DNA from: Eggerthella timonensis
Lineage (GTDB): Bacteria > Actinomycetota > Coriobacteriia > Coriobacteriales > Eggerthellaceae
Reading direction: 5' to 3'
Assembly (NCBI RefSeq): GCF_900184265.1
Contig: NZ_FXXA01000002.1
Span: 2,404,539-2,468,538, forward strand
Length of the DNA stretch: 64,000 nucleotides
The position numbers and the translations under genes were made by a program. A model generated the notes under the pieces. The model did no database searches. It saw only the letters and a program-made list of their open reading frames with translations, and had not been told where the DNA came from. Of the stretch, positions 16,866 through 25,725 are shown piece after piece. Every line of letters begins with the position of its first letter. Within the stretch, counting starts at the first letter, position 1.

Positions 16866-16961
16866 TCGGAAGTCCTCCTCGTGTTCGGCAATGATCTGAG
16901 GGAATTATACGTGAAATGGTGCGGGTGTATATGCAGGTCGTTTGTTCTTTCGGGAAGTCGC

Positions 16962-17357
16962 TTAGTATCCCATCTCGTGCAGGCGCGCGTCGTCGATGCC
17001 GAAGTAGTGGCCGATCTCGTGCACGACCGTCTTCCCGATCTCCTCGACCACCTCTTCGCGCGAGCCGAAGCAGCGCTCGTGCGGGCCTTTGAACACGGTG
17101 ATGACATCGGGGATGTCGCCGTCGTAGCCGTCGGCGCGATCAGGCAGCGACACGCCGTCGTACAGGCCCAGCAGCTCGTCGTCCACCATCGAGGCTCCCA
17201 GGCAGTCGGGGTCGTCGAGGGCGTCGAGATGGTAGTCGTTCGGTTCGTCCTCCACGACGACGGCCACGTTCTCGAGCGCATCGAGGAACCGTTCGGGAAT
17301 GCGCTCGAGCGCTTCCTCCACGGCCGATTCGAACTCGCTGTCGGTCATGCGGTGCAT
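16962..17357 (-). CDS. Zincin-like metallopeptidase family protein
   Basis: A 131-residue protein of the minimal zincin family (PF06262 type). The motif VVHEIGHYFGIDDARL carries HEIGH at residues 113-117 and a downstream aspartate as third ligand candidate. The start MHRM at 17357 follows AAAGGAGG at ideal spacing; a longer open frame upstream has no ribosome site. Family members are compact neutral-zinc-protease folds whose substrates are mostly unknown. It lies behind a 595-base non-coding region and ahead of guaA on the same strand. Confidence 0.88.
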   Translation of the reverse strand: MHRMTDSEFESAVEEALERIPERFLDALENVAVVVEDEPNDYHLDALDDPDCLGASMVDDELLGLYDGVSLPDRADGYDGDIPDVITVFKGPHERCFGSREEVVEEIGKTVVHEIGHYFGIDDARLHEMGY

Positions 17358-17478
17358 GGGCTGCCTCCTTTGCTGACTGGTCGAGTATCGATGATGACGA
17401 GTATACCCCATGCGCCTTGCGCGCAGTCGCCCGAGGGCGTCGGAAGCGCTAGCTTATACCTGGCTGTGGGGGATGCTA

Positions 17479-17516
17479 CGGTAAAAGATCTGCAATTATT
17501 TCTCGATATATTACCG
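17479..17516. repeat. 38-bp AT-rich element, copy A
   Basis: Begins CGGTAAAAGATC and ends ATATTACCG, so the CGGTAA end is inverted at the other end as TTACCG. It is conspicuously AT-rich in a GC-rich setting and matches copy B at 17634-17671 in length and at most positions. Confidence 0.6.
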
Positions 17517-17633
17517 AATCTTAGGATTACGGTCCGGAGCCTGCCCTCGAACCGCGCAGGAAGCGGCTTTTCATGCTGTATCGGGCGGTTTTCCCGCCTT
17601 CGGAGATGGTTTCGGGACCTTGATCGCCCGGTA

Positions 17634-17671
17634 CGGTAAAATATCAGAAAATATTTTCGATTTCATTACCG
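17634..17671. repeat. 38-bp AT-rich element, copy B
   Basis: Begins CGGTAAAATATC and ends TTCATTACCG; same length and terminal inverted CGGTAA/TTACCG as copy A, 155 bases downstream. The region around both copies (17358-17842) has no convincing gene. Confidence 0.6.
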
Positions 17672-17842
17672 TGTTTCAAAGAGCAGGGCAGCGTGCGACC
17701 CTCCGACGGCTTGTAAGCGCCCTTCGACCTTCGCGCTGCCGCCCGGGTCAATGCGAACCGCGTCGGATCCTCGTCGCATCAGGCCATTCAAAGCTCATCC
17801 GGATCGCGCCAATCATCGTCTGCCAGCATGAAATTACAGTTT

Positions 17843-17899
17843 ATAGTGTGTGACGCACATTACCGTGCGATCTATGTTATAGTGTGCAACACACACTAT
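17843..17899 (+). promoter_or_regulatory. Tandem PadR operators
   Basis: ATAGTGTG and CACACTAT with a 5-base spacer form a perfect 21-bp palindrome at 17879-17899. A second, less perfect copy (ATAGTGTG, spacer, CACATTAC) spans 17843-17863, 36 bp upstream. They lie about 50 bases before the PadR start codon, as expected for autorepression. PadR sites are typically palindromes of this type. Confidence 0.75.
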
Positions 17900-17952
17900 C
17901 TGACGCGTCGGCGCAGAGCCGAATCGTCGAGACGGAATCGGAAGGGGGAGGG

Positions 17953-18348
17953 GTGGCGCACGACGACATCGTATCGAGCATGGTCCTCGAGCTGCGGCGC
18001 GGCACGCTGGTCATGCTCGTGCTGAGCCAGCTGCGCGAGCCGGCCTACGGCTACGCGTTGGTGAAATCGCTGGCCGACCACGGCATTCCCATCGAGGCGA
18101 ACACGCTGTACCCGCTCATGCGGCGCCTCGAGTCGCAGGGGCTGTTGGCAAGCGTTTGGGACAACGGCGGCTCGAAGCCGCGCAAGTACTACCGCACCAC
18201 CGACGAGGGCCTGCGCGTGCTGCGCGAGGTCGAAGCCCAATGGCGCGTGCTGTGCGGCGGGGTTGACAAGCTGTTGGAAGCCGGGGAGCGCGACGGAGAC
18301 GCGGCCGCTTTGGCCGAAGGAGAGGACCGGGACCATGTTGAACGATAA
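17953..18348 (+). CDS. PadR-family transcriptional regulator
   Basis: The GTG at 17953 lies right behind GAAGGGGGAGGG and gives 131 residues. The PadR winged helix covers residues 10-85: LRRGTLVMLVLSQLREPAYGYALVKSL, then TLYPLMRRLESQGLL and the wing SKPRKYYRTTDEG. PadR proteins repress genes for membrane transport and stress, and release DNA on binding a ligand. The gene overlaps the next one by 14 bases, and the PadR plus HAAS pair is a recurrent unit. It likely represses its own operon through the palindromes upstream. Confidence 0.92.
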   Translation: MAHDDIVSSMVLELRRGTLVMLVLSQLREPAYGYALVKSLADHGIPIEANTLYPLMRRLESQGLLASVWDNGGSKPRKYYRTTDEGLRVLREVEAQWRVLCGGVDKLLEAGERDGDAAALAEGEDRDHVER

Positions 18349-19324
18349 CGACCTGATCGAGCGCTACCTGTACGCCATCACGCGGCGGCTGCCCGCCAAG
18401 CAGCGCGCCGACGTGGCCGAGGAGCTGCGCACGCTCATCTCCGACATGCTCGACGAGCGCTGCGGGAACCTGCCGCCCACGGCGAAGGACGTGCGCGTCG
18501 TGCTCACCGAGCTGGGAACCCCCGGCGAGGTGGTGCGCAAGTACACCGCCGACGAGGACGCGTGCCTCATCGGCCAGCCGTACTACGCGCAGTACCTCTA
18601 CGTGCTGAAGATCGTGCTGGCCTGCGTGGCCGGCGGCATGCTCGTGGCCGGCGCGCTGTCGCTGGCGACGGGCGCGGAGGGCGGCGTGCTCGGAAGCGTG
18701 CTCGAAGCGGTCGGCTCGCTGATCGCGGCGCTCGTCTTCGCCTTCGCGTTCGTCACCTTGCTGTTCGCCTTCTTCTCGCGTCGCGGCGTCGACGTGGAGG
18801 TGATGGGCTCGCTCGACGATCTGCCGCCCGTACCGCGCGAGTCGAAGAACCCGGCGCGCGGCGACGCGGTGGCCGGGATCGTGTTCTCCATCGTGGGCGC
18901 CATCGTGTTCCTGCTGTTCCCCGACGTGCTGAACGCGCTCAGCCATCGCGGCGACGGCGTGCCGTTCGACCCCTTCGATACCGAGGCCATCCGCTCGTCG
19001 GCATGGGTCATCATCGCCTGGACGGTCGTGTGCATCGGCGCCGAGAGCTTCAAGCTGGTGGAGGGCCGCTACACGCCCCGTCTGCTGGCCGTCACGCTCG
19101 TGAGCAACCTCGTGGTCGCGGCGCTCGCCGTCTTCTGGCTGACGAATTTCCAGCTGGTCGACAGCCAGGCGATCCTCCAGGCGATGCAGGCGTCGGGCGA
19201 TGCGCCGAACGGGCCTGTGCTCTGGGCGGTGTCAAACGCGCAGATCGCGTTCTGCGGCTTCATCGTGCTCGCGCTCGCGATCGACGCCGTCGACTCGGTC
19301 GTGAAGACGGTGCGCGCACGCTGA
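18335..19324 (+). CDS. HAAS-domain membrane protein partner of PadR
   Basis: This 329-residue protein begins at an ATG inside the PadR gene. Its N-terminal 80 residues (LIERYLYAITRRLPAKQRADVAEELRTLI ... LTELGTPGEVVRKYT) match the HAAS signalling domain, followed by about six membrane spans. HAAS proteins occur beside PadR regulators and are thought to pass membrane signals to them. The 14-base overlap implies translational coupling. A strong double hairpin after the stop separates it from the convergent ABC operon. Confidence 0.85.
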   Translation: MLNDNDLIERYLYAITRRLPAKQRADVAEELRTLISDMLDERCGNLPPTAKDVRVVLTELGTPGEVVRKYTADEDACLIGQPYYAQYLYVLKIVLACVAGGMLVAGALSLATGAEGGVLGSVLEAVGSLIAALVFAFAFVTLLFAFFSRRGVDVEVMGSLDDLPPVPRESKNPARGDAVAGIVFSIVGAIVFLLFPDVLNALSHRGDGVPFDPFDTEAIRSSAWVIIAWTVVCIGAESFKLVEGRYTPRLLAVTLVSNLVVAALAVFWLTNFQLVDSQAILQAMQASGDAPNGPVLWAVSNAQIAFCGFIVLALAIDAVDSVVKTVRAR

Positions 19325-19336
19325 GGGCGCGCACCG

Positions 19337-19386
19337 GGCGACGTAGGGCGCGCCCGACCCGAGAGGGAGGCGCGCCCGACGTCGCC
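19337..19386. terminator. Bidirectional double-stem terminator
   Basis: GGCGACGT pairs with ACGTCGCC and, inside it, GGGCGCGCC pairs with GGCGCGCCC. It lies between the convergent HAAS and ABC permease genes. There is no T-run. Confidence 0.6.
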
Positions 19387-22292
19387 TAGATCGCGTCGGA
19401 GCGCAGGGAGTCCACGATGCTCGCGGCGTGGGAGCGGCGCAGGGCGTAGGCCACGCTGAGCGCCAGCACCGCCAACACAATGGCCACGGCGGCGCCCACG
19501 TGGCCCCACGGCAGGGCGAACGAGAGCCCGGCGAACGCCAAGGACGTGGCACGGTACAGCCCGTAGGTGGCGACGGCGGCTGCGGCCAGGCCGATCGCCA
19601 GCCCGCGCAGCGCGTAGCTCGCGCATTCGTAGGCCAGCATGCGGGCGAAGGCGCGGTTGCCCATCCCGATCGAGCGCAGCGTGGCGAACTCGCGCGTGCG
19701 CAGGATGATCCCGTTCGCCAGCGTGTTGAACACGTTGGCCACGGCGATGAGCGTCGTGATGACGGAGAAGCACAGCACGAACAGCTGGACGGCTTGCATG
19801 ATCAGGCGGCTCTGACGCGCATGCTCCGCGACGTCGTTCACGTTGACGGAGATGCCGTCGGCGTAGTCGCGTGCGATCTCCTCGAGCTCGGCCGCGGCCT
19901 TCTCGTGGTCGGCCGCCGTGAACGAGAAGCCGGCGAACGAGTACGTGAAGGGGTTCTCGTGATAGTCGCCCCGCCCGACGGCGCTCGCGGCCACGCTCTC
20001 CGGCAGGATGATGGAGGGGAACTGGTTGTTGCCCGAGATGGCGTTGACCGCATCGGGCTCCTCGGAGACGAGTGCGCCGATCTCGAGGGAAGCGACCGTG
20101 GCGGCCTCGTCCACGGAGGCCACGGTCAGCCCGGCTCCGTCTCCGACGTCCTGCGCCTGGTCGAGGTAGCCGACGGCGGGGCGTCCGTCCGCGCCCTCCT
20201 GGACGCCCATGATGCTGAACCCCTCGCGCGCCTCGATGGCGAACAGGTCGATCGCGCCCGTCGCCGCGAACGGCGTCGTGGACACGTAGGTGCCGTCGGG
20301 CATCGTGTCCTGGTAGGTGTTCAGGCCGATGGCCCGCGGGTTCGCGGGGTCGTCGTACGCGTCCGCGTCGAGGCCCAGGTCGGCCACGAGCCCGTTCCAG
20401 GACGCCTCGTCGACGTAGAAGACGTTGACGCTGCCGTAATAGGTTCCGTCCGAGCCGAACGAGGGCGGCACCCAGCCGGCGCTCACCTGCCCGTCGTAGG
20501 CTGCGCGGGCTCGGCGCGCCTCGTCCGTTATCATGCGTGCCTCGACGATGCCCTCGGCCTGCCCTTGGCGGCACGATCCGATAAGCTCGAGGCCGTCGAT
20601 CCTGCTCGCGCGGGCGAGGAACTCGTCCAGGGCGGCGGCGTTGTCCGACAGGTCGCCGACGTCGCGCATGCCGGAGCTGTTCGCGTGCGCCGACACCACG
20701 ATGTCGGCCCCGCTCGCGGCCCCGTTCGTGCTGCCGGCCCGCTCGGACAGCGGCGCGAGGTACAGCGCCACGCTGCCGGTGACCACCACGAGCGCCACGC
20801 TCACGGCGAGCGAGGCCACCACGGTACGCCCGCGCGCGGCGGCGCGCGAGAGGTTGCGGTGGGCGACGAAGCCGGGAACGCCGAAGAGCCTGCCTGCGAG
20901 GCCGAGCCGCACGGGCGCACCTTCTGCGCGACGCTTCGAGGAAGCGGCCCGCTCGGCGCGCTTCGACAGGCGCACGTCCTGCGTTTGGCGGATGGCATCG
21001 ACGGCCGACACGCGCGCGGCTCGGGCCGACGGCACCCAGGCGCTCACCAGCAGCGTCGCGAACGACAGGCCCGCCGCTACGGCCAGCGCGCCCGCGTCCA
21101 CGTGCACGCGAAGGCCCGTCGCGCCCGCCCCCAGCATCGCGGCGAACGCCTCCTGCGACGCCGCGAACACGCCCGCCGTGCCCGCCACGCCCGCGAACAG
21201 GCCGAGGGGCACGCCGAGGAGGCCCAGCAGCAGCGCTTCCGTCAACACGGTGCGCCGCAGCTGGCGTTTCGAGGCGCCGAGCGAGGCCAACAGGCCGAAT
21301 TGCCGCGTGCGCTCGGCAACCGATATGGCGAACGCGTTGTAGATGAGCGACACCGACGCCACGACGATGACCGCGGCGAGGACGGCCGCCACCATCCACA
21401 GCGTCCCCCAGATGGGGCGGTTGTCGGCGATGCCGAGGTACGCGAACAGGTTCGTGTGGTACAGCGTGGTCTCGACGTTCTCGAGTCCGGTCGTCTCCTC
21501 GAAGAACGCCTGCATCTCGTCGCGACTGCCGAAGCCCTGCGTCACGACGTACGCGCCCATCAGCGGCTCGCCGTCGGCATCGGCGACGGTCGCGGGGGAA
21601 TCGGCGGCGTTGAGCGCGACGGACGACGAGCTGGCGGCCGTGTAGTTGTTCGCGAGGTAAGAAGGCTGGTGCTCGTAGAAACCCGTCACCGTGAGCGTGC
21701 GGGGCCGGGCGTCGACGATCGTCTCCTCTTCGCCGTCGGTCGTGCGCGCCCCCAGGTCGGCCGTCACGATGCCGCCCACTTCCACGGGGCCGTCCGATGC
21801 CACGCCTCCTTCGCCGTCGGCGCCGAGCGTCTCGCCCTTGAAGTAGCCGGGCAGCACGATCTCGTCGCCCGTTCGAGGCCAGCCGCCCTCCACGAGCTCG
21901 GGCATGAGGGCGAACGGCGCGCCGTCGGGCTCGTCTGCGCCCTTTGCCGTGGTCGGCAGGCTCTTGAGCGTGAGGAAAGGGCCCAGGTAACGGGCGTCTT
22001 GCTCCGACAGCGCCGCCGAGCCGCCCTTCGCGAACGTGGCGAGGCCGCTCACCCGGTCGCTTTTCGCGAGCGCGTCGACGGCGGACCCGGGAACCTCGGA
22101 GGAGAACACGTGCCACGACCCCTCGGTTGCGCGCGTGCGCTCGAGCATCCCCGCCTGCACGCTGGCAACGCTGGTCAGCACGGCGGCCAGGAGCGCCGCG
22201 GACAGCGCGATGCCGATCACCGTCACGGCGGTGCGCACGCGGTTGCGCGCGAGGGTGCGCAGGGTGAAGCGCGTGAATATGCCCGCCATCAC
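19386..22292 (-). CDS. FtsX-like ABC transporter permease
   Basis: A 968-residue membrane protein with an N-terminal span (TAVTVIGIALSAALLAAVLTS), a large extracytoplasmic domain, a first FtsX block (SVAERTRQFGLLASLGASKRQLRRTVLTEALLL in two stretches near residue 325-360), further spans, a second extracytoplasmic region and a C-terminal FtsX block (REFATLRSIGMGNRAFARMLAYE). This MacB/BceB-like type moves peptides, lipids or lipoproteins, or transmits force, rather than importing nutrients. The start overlaps the ATPase stop by four bases (ATGA). The two-component system upstream suggests a role in antimicrobial-peptide or envelope-stress response. Confidence 0.92.
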   Translation of the reverse strand: MMAGIFTRFTLRTLARNRVRTAVTVIGIALSAALLAAVLTSVASVQAGMLERTRATEGSWHVFSSEVPGSAVDALAKSDRVSGLATFAKGGSAALSEQDARYLGPFLTLKSLPTTAKGADEPDGAPFALMPELVEGGWPRTGDEIVLPGYFKGETLGADGEGGVASDGPVEVGGIVTADLGARTTDGEEETIVDARPRTLTVTGFYEHQPSYLANNYTAASSSSVALNAADSPATVADADGEPLMGAYVVTQGFGSRDEMQAFFEETTGLENVETTLYHTNLFAYLGIADNRPIWGTLWMVAAVLAAVIVVASVSLIYNAFAISVAERTRQFGLLASLGASKRQLRRTVLTEALLLGLLGVPLGLFAGVAGTAGVFAASQEAFAAMLGAGATGLRVHVDAGALAVAAGLSFATLLVSAWVPSARAARVSAVDAIRQTQDVRLSKRAERAASSKRRAEGAPVRLGLAGRLFGVPGFVAHRNLSRAAARGRTVVASLAVSVALVVVTGSVALYLAPLSERAGSTNGAASGADIVVSAHANSSGMRDVGDLSDNAAALDEFLARASRIDGLELIGSCRQGQAEGIVEARMITDEARRARAAYDGQVSAGWVPPSFGSDGTYYGSVNVFYVDEASWNGLVADLGLDADAYDDPANPRAIGLNTYQDTMPDGTYVSTTPFAATGAIDLFAIEAREGFSIMGVQEGADGRPAVGYLDQAQDVGDGAGLTVASVDEAATVASLEIGALVSEEPDAVNAISGNNQFPSIILPESVAASAVGRGDYHENPFTYSFAGFSFTAADHEKAAAELEEIARDYADGISVNVNDVAEHARQSRLIMQAVQLFVLCFSVITTLIAVANVFNTLANGIILRTREFATLRSIGMGNRAFARMLAYECASYALRGLAIGLAAAAVATYGLYRATSLAFAGLSFALPWGHVGAAVAIVLAVLALSVAYALRRSHAASIVDSLRSDAI

Positions 22293-22969
22293 CGCCGCCT
22301 CTCGTCGGAGGAGACGCGCCCGTCCTCGATGGCGATGACGCGGTCGGCCATGCAGGCGATGTCCTCGTCGTGGGTGATCACCACGAGCGTCTGGTCGAAG
22401 CGCCTGTTCGATTCGCGCAAAAGCGCCATGATCTCGCGCGAGTTCTTCGAGTCGAGGTTGCCGGTGGGCTCGTCGGCCAGCACCACGGCCGGGGCGTTCA
22501 TGAGCGCGCGCCCGATGGCCACGCGCTGTTGCTGGCCGCCGGACAGCTGGTTGGGCAGGAAACGCTCATGGCCGCGCAGGCCCAAGGCCCCCAGCAGCAT
22601 GCCGAGGCGCTCCTCGTTCACGGCGCGCCCGTCCATGAGCACGGGCAGCGTCATGTTCTCCACCACGTTGAGCACGGGGATGAGGTTGTAGAACTGATAG
22701 ACCAGCCCCACGTCGCGGCGGCGCAGCACCGCAAGCTCCTCGTCGGAGCGCGCGTACACGTCCGCGCCGTTCAGCAGCACCGTGCCCGAGGTGGGGCGGT
22801 CGACGCCGCCCATGAGGTGCAAAAGCGTCGACTTGCCCGACCCCGACGAGCCGACGATGGCGACGAACTCGCCGGCCGCCACGCTGAACGACACGTCGTC
22901 GAGCGCCGTGAGCGCCGTGGGGCCGCTTCCGTACACCTTGGTGAGATGGTCGATGGTCAGAATGTCCAT
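22289..22969 (-). CDS. ABC transporter ATP-binding protein (MacB/LolD-type)
   Basis: This 226-residue ATPase has Walker A GSSGSGKST, the signature LSGGQQQRVAIGRAL, Walker B VVLADEPTGNLD and a switch histidine in VVITHDED. The short LolD/BceA-like form fits its overlap with the FtsX permease. It energises the permease at the inner face of the membrane. A 214-base gap separates it from the histidine kinase gene on the same strand, so it may have its own promoter driven by the response regulator. Confidence 0.95.
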   Translation of the reverse strand: MDILTIDHLTKVYGSGPTALTALDDVSFSVAAGEFVAIVGSSGSGKSTLLHLMGGVDRPTSGTVLLNGADVYARSDEELAVLRRRDVGLVYQFYNLIPVLNVVENMTLPVLMDGRAVNEERLGMLLGALGLRGHERFLPNQLSGGQQQRVAIGRALMNAPAVVLADEPTGNLDSKNSREIMALLRESNRRFDQTLVVITHDEDIACMADRVIAIEDGRVSSDERRR

Positions 22970-23040
22970 GATGAGCCTTTCTCGCTGACAGTCTACGGAA
23001 CAGTGTGGCAGCCCGCGCTTGCGCAGGCGTGAACGCCGGG

Positions 23041-23054
23041 TGACAGAATCGTCA
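23041..23054. promoter_or_regulatory. Candidate response-regulator operator
   Basis: TGAC and GTCA are inverted around six bases, about 72 bp upstream of the ABC ATPase start. Position fits activation of the exporter genes by the adjacent response regulator, but the motif is short. Confidence 0.35.
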
Positions 23055-23183
23055 TCCTGGGCGGGCGACGGGGCGGCAAGGCAGCGGGTGCGGTGCGGCG
23101 AAGACGCGGGGCCGAACGCTCCCGTGCGGCCGCTAGCCGCGACGCTCCCTGCCGGCGCCGTCTTCCGCAGTCGGGGCGGAAGC

Positions 23184-24188
23184 CTACACGACCACCTTCG
23201 GGAACGTGAAGTCGAAGCGCGCGCCGCCCGTCTCGCGGTCGTTGCCCGCGCGCAGCGTGCCGCCTTGGGCGACCGTGAGCGCCTGGGCGAGCGCGAGGCC
23301 GATGCCGAACCCCTCGGAGCCTTCTCCGCGGTAGAAGCGCTCGAACAGGCGGGGGAGGTCCTTGTCCGCGATGCCCGGCCCCGTGTCCGCGACGCGCAGA
23401 CGGCAGGCGACGGCGTCCTCGACGGCGCGCACGCGCACGGTGCCGCCCGCCGGGGTGTGCTCCATGCAGTTCTTGAGGACGTTGCCCAGCGCCTCGGCAG
23501 ACCAGGCGGCGTCGCCCGTGAACGACGCGCCGTCCTCCACGTCCGTCTCGCAGGCCACGTCGCGCAGGTCGAAGGCCCCGGCGAGCGGGGCCAGCGCGTC
23601 GCGCACGAGCTTCGCCGCGTCCACGGGGCTCGTTTGCACGCGGATGGCCCCGGCGTCGGCCTTCGCCAGCTTCAGCAGCGCGGTGACGAGCCAGCCCACG
23701 CGGTGCACGAGGGATTCCAGCTCGCGGAGCGCCCGCGTGCGCTCGGCCTCGTCGTCGGCGCGCTCGACGGAGCCGATGAGCAGCCCCATGGCCGTGAGAG
23801 GCGTGCGTATCTGGTGCGAAACGTCCGCCAAGGCGTCGGCCAGTGCGCTCTTCTCGGCGTCGAGGCGCTCGGAGGCAGCGCGCAGAGCGGTCACCATCTT
23901 CGCCAGCTCGTTCTTGAGCACCGCGAGGTCGCCTTCGCGGTAGTCGGAGAAGTCGATGCGCCGCCCGTCGTGCAGCACCTCGTCCACCTCGGCGGCCAGG
24001 CGCGCGATCTGGCGGTAGCGGCGCGCGGAGAACGCTGTGAACAGCGCGCAGGCCGCGATGCCGGACGCGAGCGTCCACAGCCCTGCGCGCGGCCCTTCGA
24101 TCGCCGCAGCGCCCGCGGCGACGGCCGCGAGCGCGCCCGCGAGCAGCGCCAGCTGGAAGGCGAACGAGCGGTTCCTCAGAAGCCCCAT
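23184..24188 (-). CDS. Two-component sensor histidine kinase
   Basis: A 334-residue kinase with two membrane spans near the N-terminus (about 10-30 and 35-53), almost no extracytoplasmic domain, the phospho-acceptor box DVSHQIRTPLTAMG (H125), an N-box (LGNVLKNCMEHTP) and G-boxes (VADTGPGIAD, EGFGIGLALAQ). Kinases with so short a sensor and an ABC partner are typical intramembrane-sensing systems for cell-envelope antibiotics. It starts one base after the response regulator stop, so the pair is co-translated. Confidence 0.94.
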   Translation of the reverse strand: MGLLRNRSFAFQLALLAGALAAVAAGAAAIEGPRAGLWTLASGIAACALFTAFSARRYRQIARLAAEVDEVLHDGRRIDFSDYREGDLAVLKNELAKMVTALRAASERLDAEKSALADALADVSHQIRTPLTAMGLLIGSVERADDEAERTRALRELESLVHRVGWLVTALLKLAKADAGAIRVQTSPVDAAKLVRDALAPLAGAFDLRDVACETDVEDGASFTGDAAWSAEALGNVLKNCMEHTPAGGTVRVRAVEDAVACRLRVADTGPGIADKDLPRLFERFYRGEGSEGFGIGLALAQALTVAQGGTLRAGNDRETGGARFDFTFPKVVV

Positions 24189-24189
24189 G

Positions 24190-24861
24190 TCACGCCTCCG
24201 TCCGGTAGCCCAGCCCGCGCACGGTGAGGATCAAGCGGGGGTTCGCAGCGTCGTCCTCCACCTTGTCGCGCAGCCGCTTGACGTAGACGCTCAGCGTATT
24301 GTCGCTCACGTACTCGCCGGCGCTGTCCCAGATGGCGTTGCGCAGGTGCTCGCGCGTCACGAGCCGTCCCTGGCTCTGCGCGAACAGCAGCAGCAGCCGG
24401 TACTCGAGCGCCGTCAGCGCCACGTCGCGCCCGGCCTTGCGCACGCATGCCGCGCCCGCGTCGATCTCCACGTCGCCCAGGCGCAAGAGCGACGCGGAGG
24501 CGTTCGCGCGGCGCAGCACCGAGCGTATGCGCGAGGTCAGCTCGCGGGCGCGGAAGGGCTTGGCGATGTAGTCATCGGCGCCCATATCGAGGCCGGCCAC
24601 GGTGCTGTACTCGTCGTCGGAGGCCGTGAGGAAGATGACGGCGGGCGCCGGCTCGCACGCCTTGGCGGCGGCACATACGGCGAATCCGTTGCCCTGCGCC
24701 AGCGCGATGTCGACGAGCGCCAGGTCGAAGCGCTCCGCGTCCAGCAGGGCGACGGCCTCGTCCTGGCTGGCGGCCGATGCCGTCTCGTAGCCTTCCGACC
24801 GCAGCAGATCCGTCAAACTGGCGACGATGGCCGCATCGTCTTCGACGAGCAACATGCGCAT
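24190..24861 (-). CDS. OmpR/PhoB-family response regulator
   Basis: A 223-residue regulator with receiver domain (acidic pocket VEDD at 6-9, phosphorylation site D51 in LALVDIAL, lysine in DDYIAKPFRA) and C-terminal winged helix (LTALEYRLLLLFAQSQGRLVTREHL ... VYVKRLRDKVEDD). It is first of the unit with the histidine kinase and probably controls the FtsX-type ABC genes downstream. The receiver and DNA-binding domains look intact. Confidence 0.95.
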   Translation of the reverse strand: MRMLLVEDDAAIVASLTDLLRSEGYETASAASQDEAVALLDAERFDLALVDIALAQGNGFAVCAAAKACEPAPAVIFLTASDDEYSTVAGLDMGADDYIAKPFRARELTSRIRSVLRRANASASLLRLGDVEIDAGAACVRKAGRDVALTALEYRLLLLFAQSQGRLVTREHLRNAIWDSAGEYVSDNTLSVYVKRLRDKVEDDAANPRLILTVRGLGYRTEA

Positions 24862-24976
24862 GGTGCGTCCTTCCCTTCGAGTGCTTCGCGTCCACGGTAG
24901 CAGAAAACCGGGGGAAGGGGAGGGAGAAGCTCGCCCGCGCGCGCGGCGGGAAAGCTTCGAGGGGGGCGGGCGGCGC

Positions 24977-25405
24977 CTAGCGGGCGGCGCGGTCCCGTTC
25001 GCGCCGGGCGGCGCGCAGGCTCTCGGCGCGGCGGATGCGCTTGAAGGCGGGGAAGGCGGCTGCGGCCCCGACGATCGACCCGATCAAGCCGGGCACCAGC
25101 GTGTCGGGGACCGGCTGGTCGAGCACGATGCTCTCGAGCGCTTCCGACCAGGATATGAGCAGGCATGCCCCGATCACGGCCATGGCGCAGGCCGACCTGA
25201 CCGTCATCCGCCGCCTCAAAGCGTTCACCAGCAGGAAGGAGAGGACGAAATACGCGACGGCCTGCAGCGCCAGGCCCGCGGGGGTCTCGCCGGCGGGGAG
25301 GGCGAACGCCACGAGGCCCGCCCAGCCGAGCGCGACGATCCAGCGCACGGCGCCGCGCGCCGAGCTCGGGCGGGAATCGTTCGGGGATGTCTTGCTCGCG
25401 TCCAT
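24977..25405 (-). CDS. Hypothetical four-span membrane protein
   Basis: A 142-residue protein starting at MDASKTSPND with a polar N-terminus, about four hydrophobic segments and a basic tail (FKRIRRAESLRAARRERDRAA). No named family is recognised. The protein at 27051 has the same length, span spacing and a common VLSFLLxNAL stretch, so the two look like paralogues flanking a small gene cluster. Function unknown. Confidence 0.65.
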   Translation of the reverse strand: MDASKTSPNDSRPSSARGAVRWIVALGWAGLVAFALPAGETPAGLALQAVAYFVLSFLLVNALRRRMTVRSACAMAVIGACLLISWSEALESIVLDQPVPDTLVPGLIGSIVGAAAAFPAFKRIRRAESLRAARRERDRAAR

Positions 25406-25500
25406 GTGCGTACGGTATCGCACGGTGAGCGCCGAGCCGGCCTTCGTCTGCGAGCAGGCGGGATATTGTTTCCGCGAGCTGAACGCGCCGTTACCTGCGA

Positions 25501-25716
25501 TCACGCGTCCTCGTCGTCGACGAACTCCAGAAGGTCGCCGGGCTGGCAGTCGAGCTCCTTGCAGATGGCGTTGAGCGTTTTGAAGCGCAAGCCGCTGACC
25601 TTGCCGTTCTTGAGCTTCGACAGGTTGCCGTCGGCGATGCCCACCTTGTCGGCCAACTCGCCCAGGGAGACCTTGCGATCGGCCATCATCCGATCGAGGC
25701 GCAGCACGATAGCCAT
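25501..25716 (-). CDS. Cro/C1-type helix-turn-helix regulator
   Basis: This 71-residue protein is a single HTH_3/HTH_26 domain: KVSLGELADKVGIADGNLSKLKNGKVSGL, followed by FKTLNAICKELDCQPGDLLEF, as in YozG-like regulators. It lies nine bases after the DUF2975-like membrane protein gene, a common pairing in which the small regulator and membrane protein are co-expressed. The acidic tail (VDDEDA) is typical. Confidence 0.92.
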   Translation of the reverse strand: MAIVLRLDRMMADRKVSLGELADKVGIADGNLSKLKNGKVSGLRFKTLNAICKELDCQPGDLLEFVDDEDA

Positions 25717-25725
25717 GCCGCCCTC

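Noticed and set aside
17620-17853. A 77-codon plus-strand frame in the PadR upstream region
   Set aside because: Its start lies in the AT-rich 38-bp repeat and it overlaps the PadR operators; no ribosome site.
19428-22691. A 1087-codon open frame antisense to the ABC permease and ATPase
   Set aside because: Low-complexity Arg/Gly/His composition; the minus-strand FtsX and ABC motifs are decisive.
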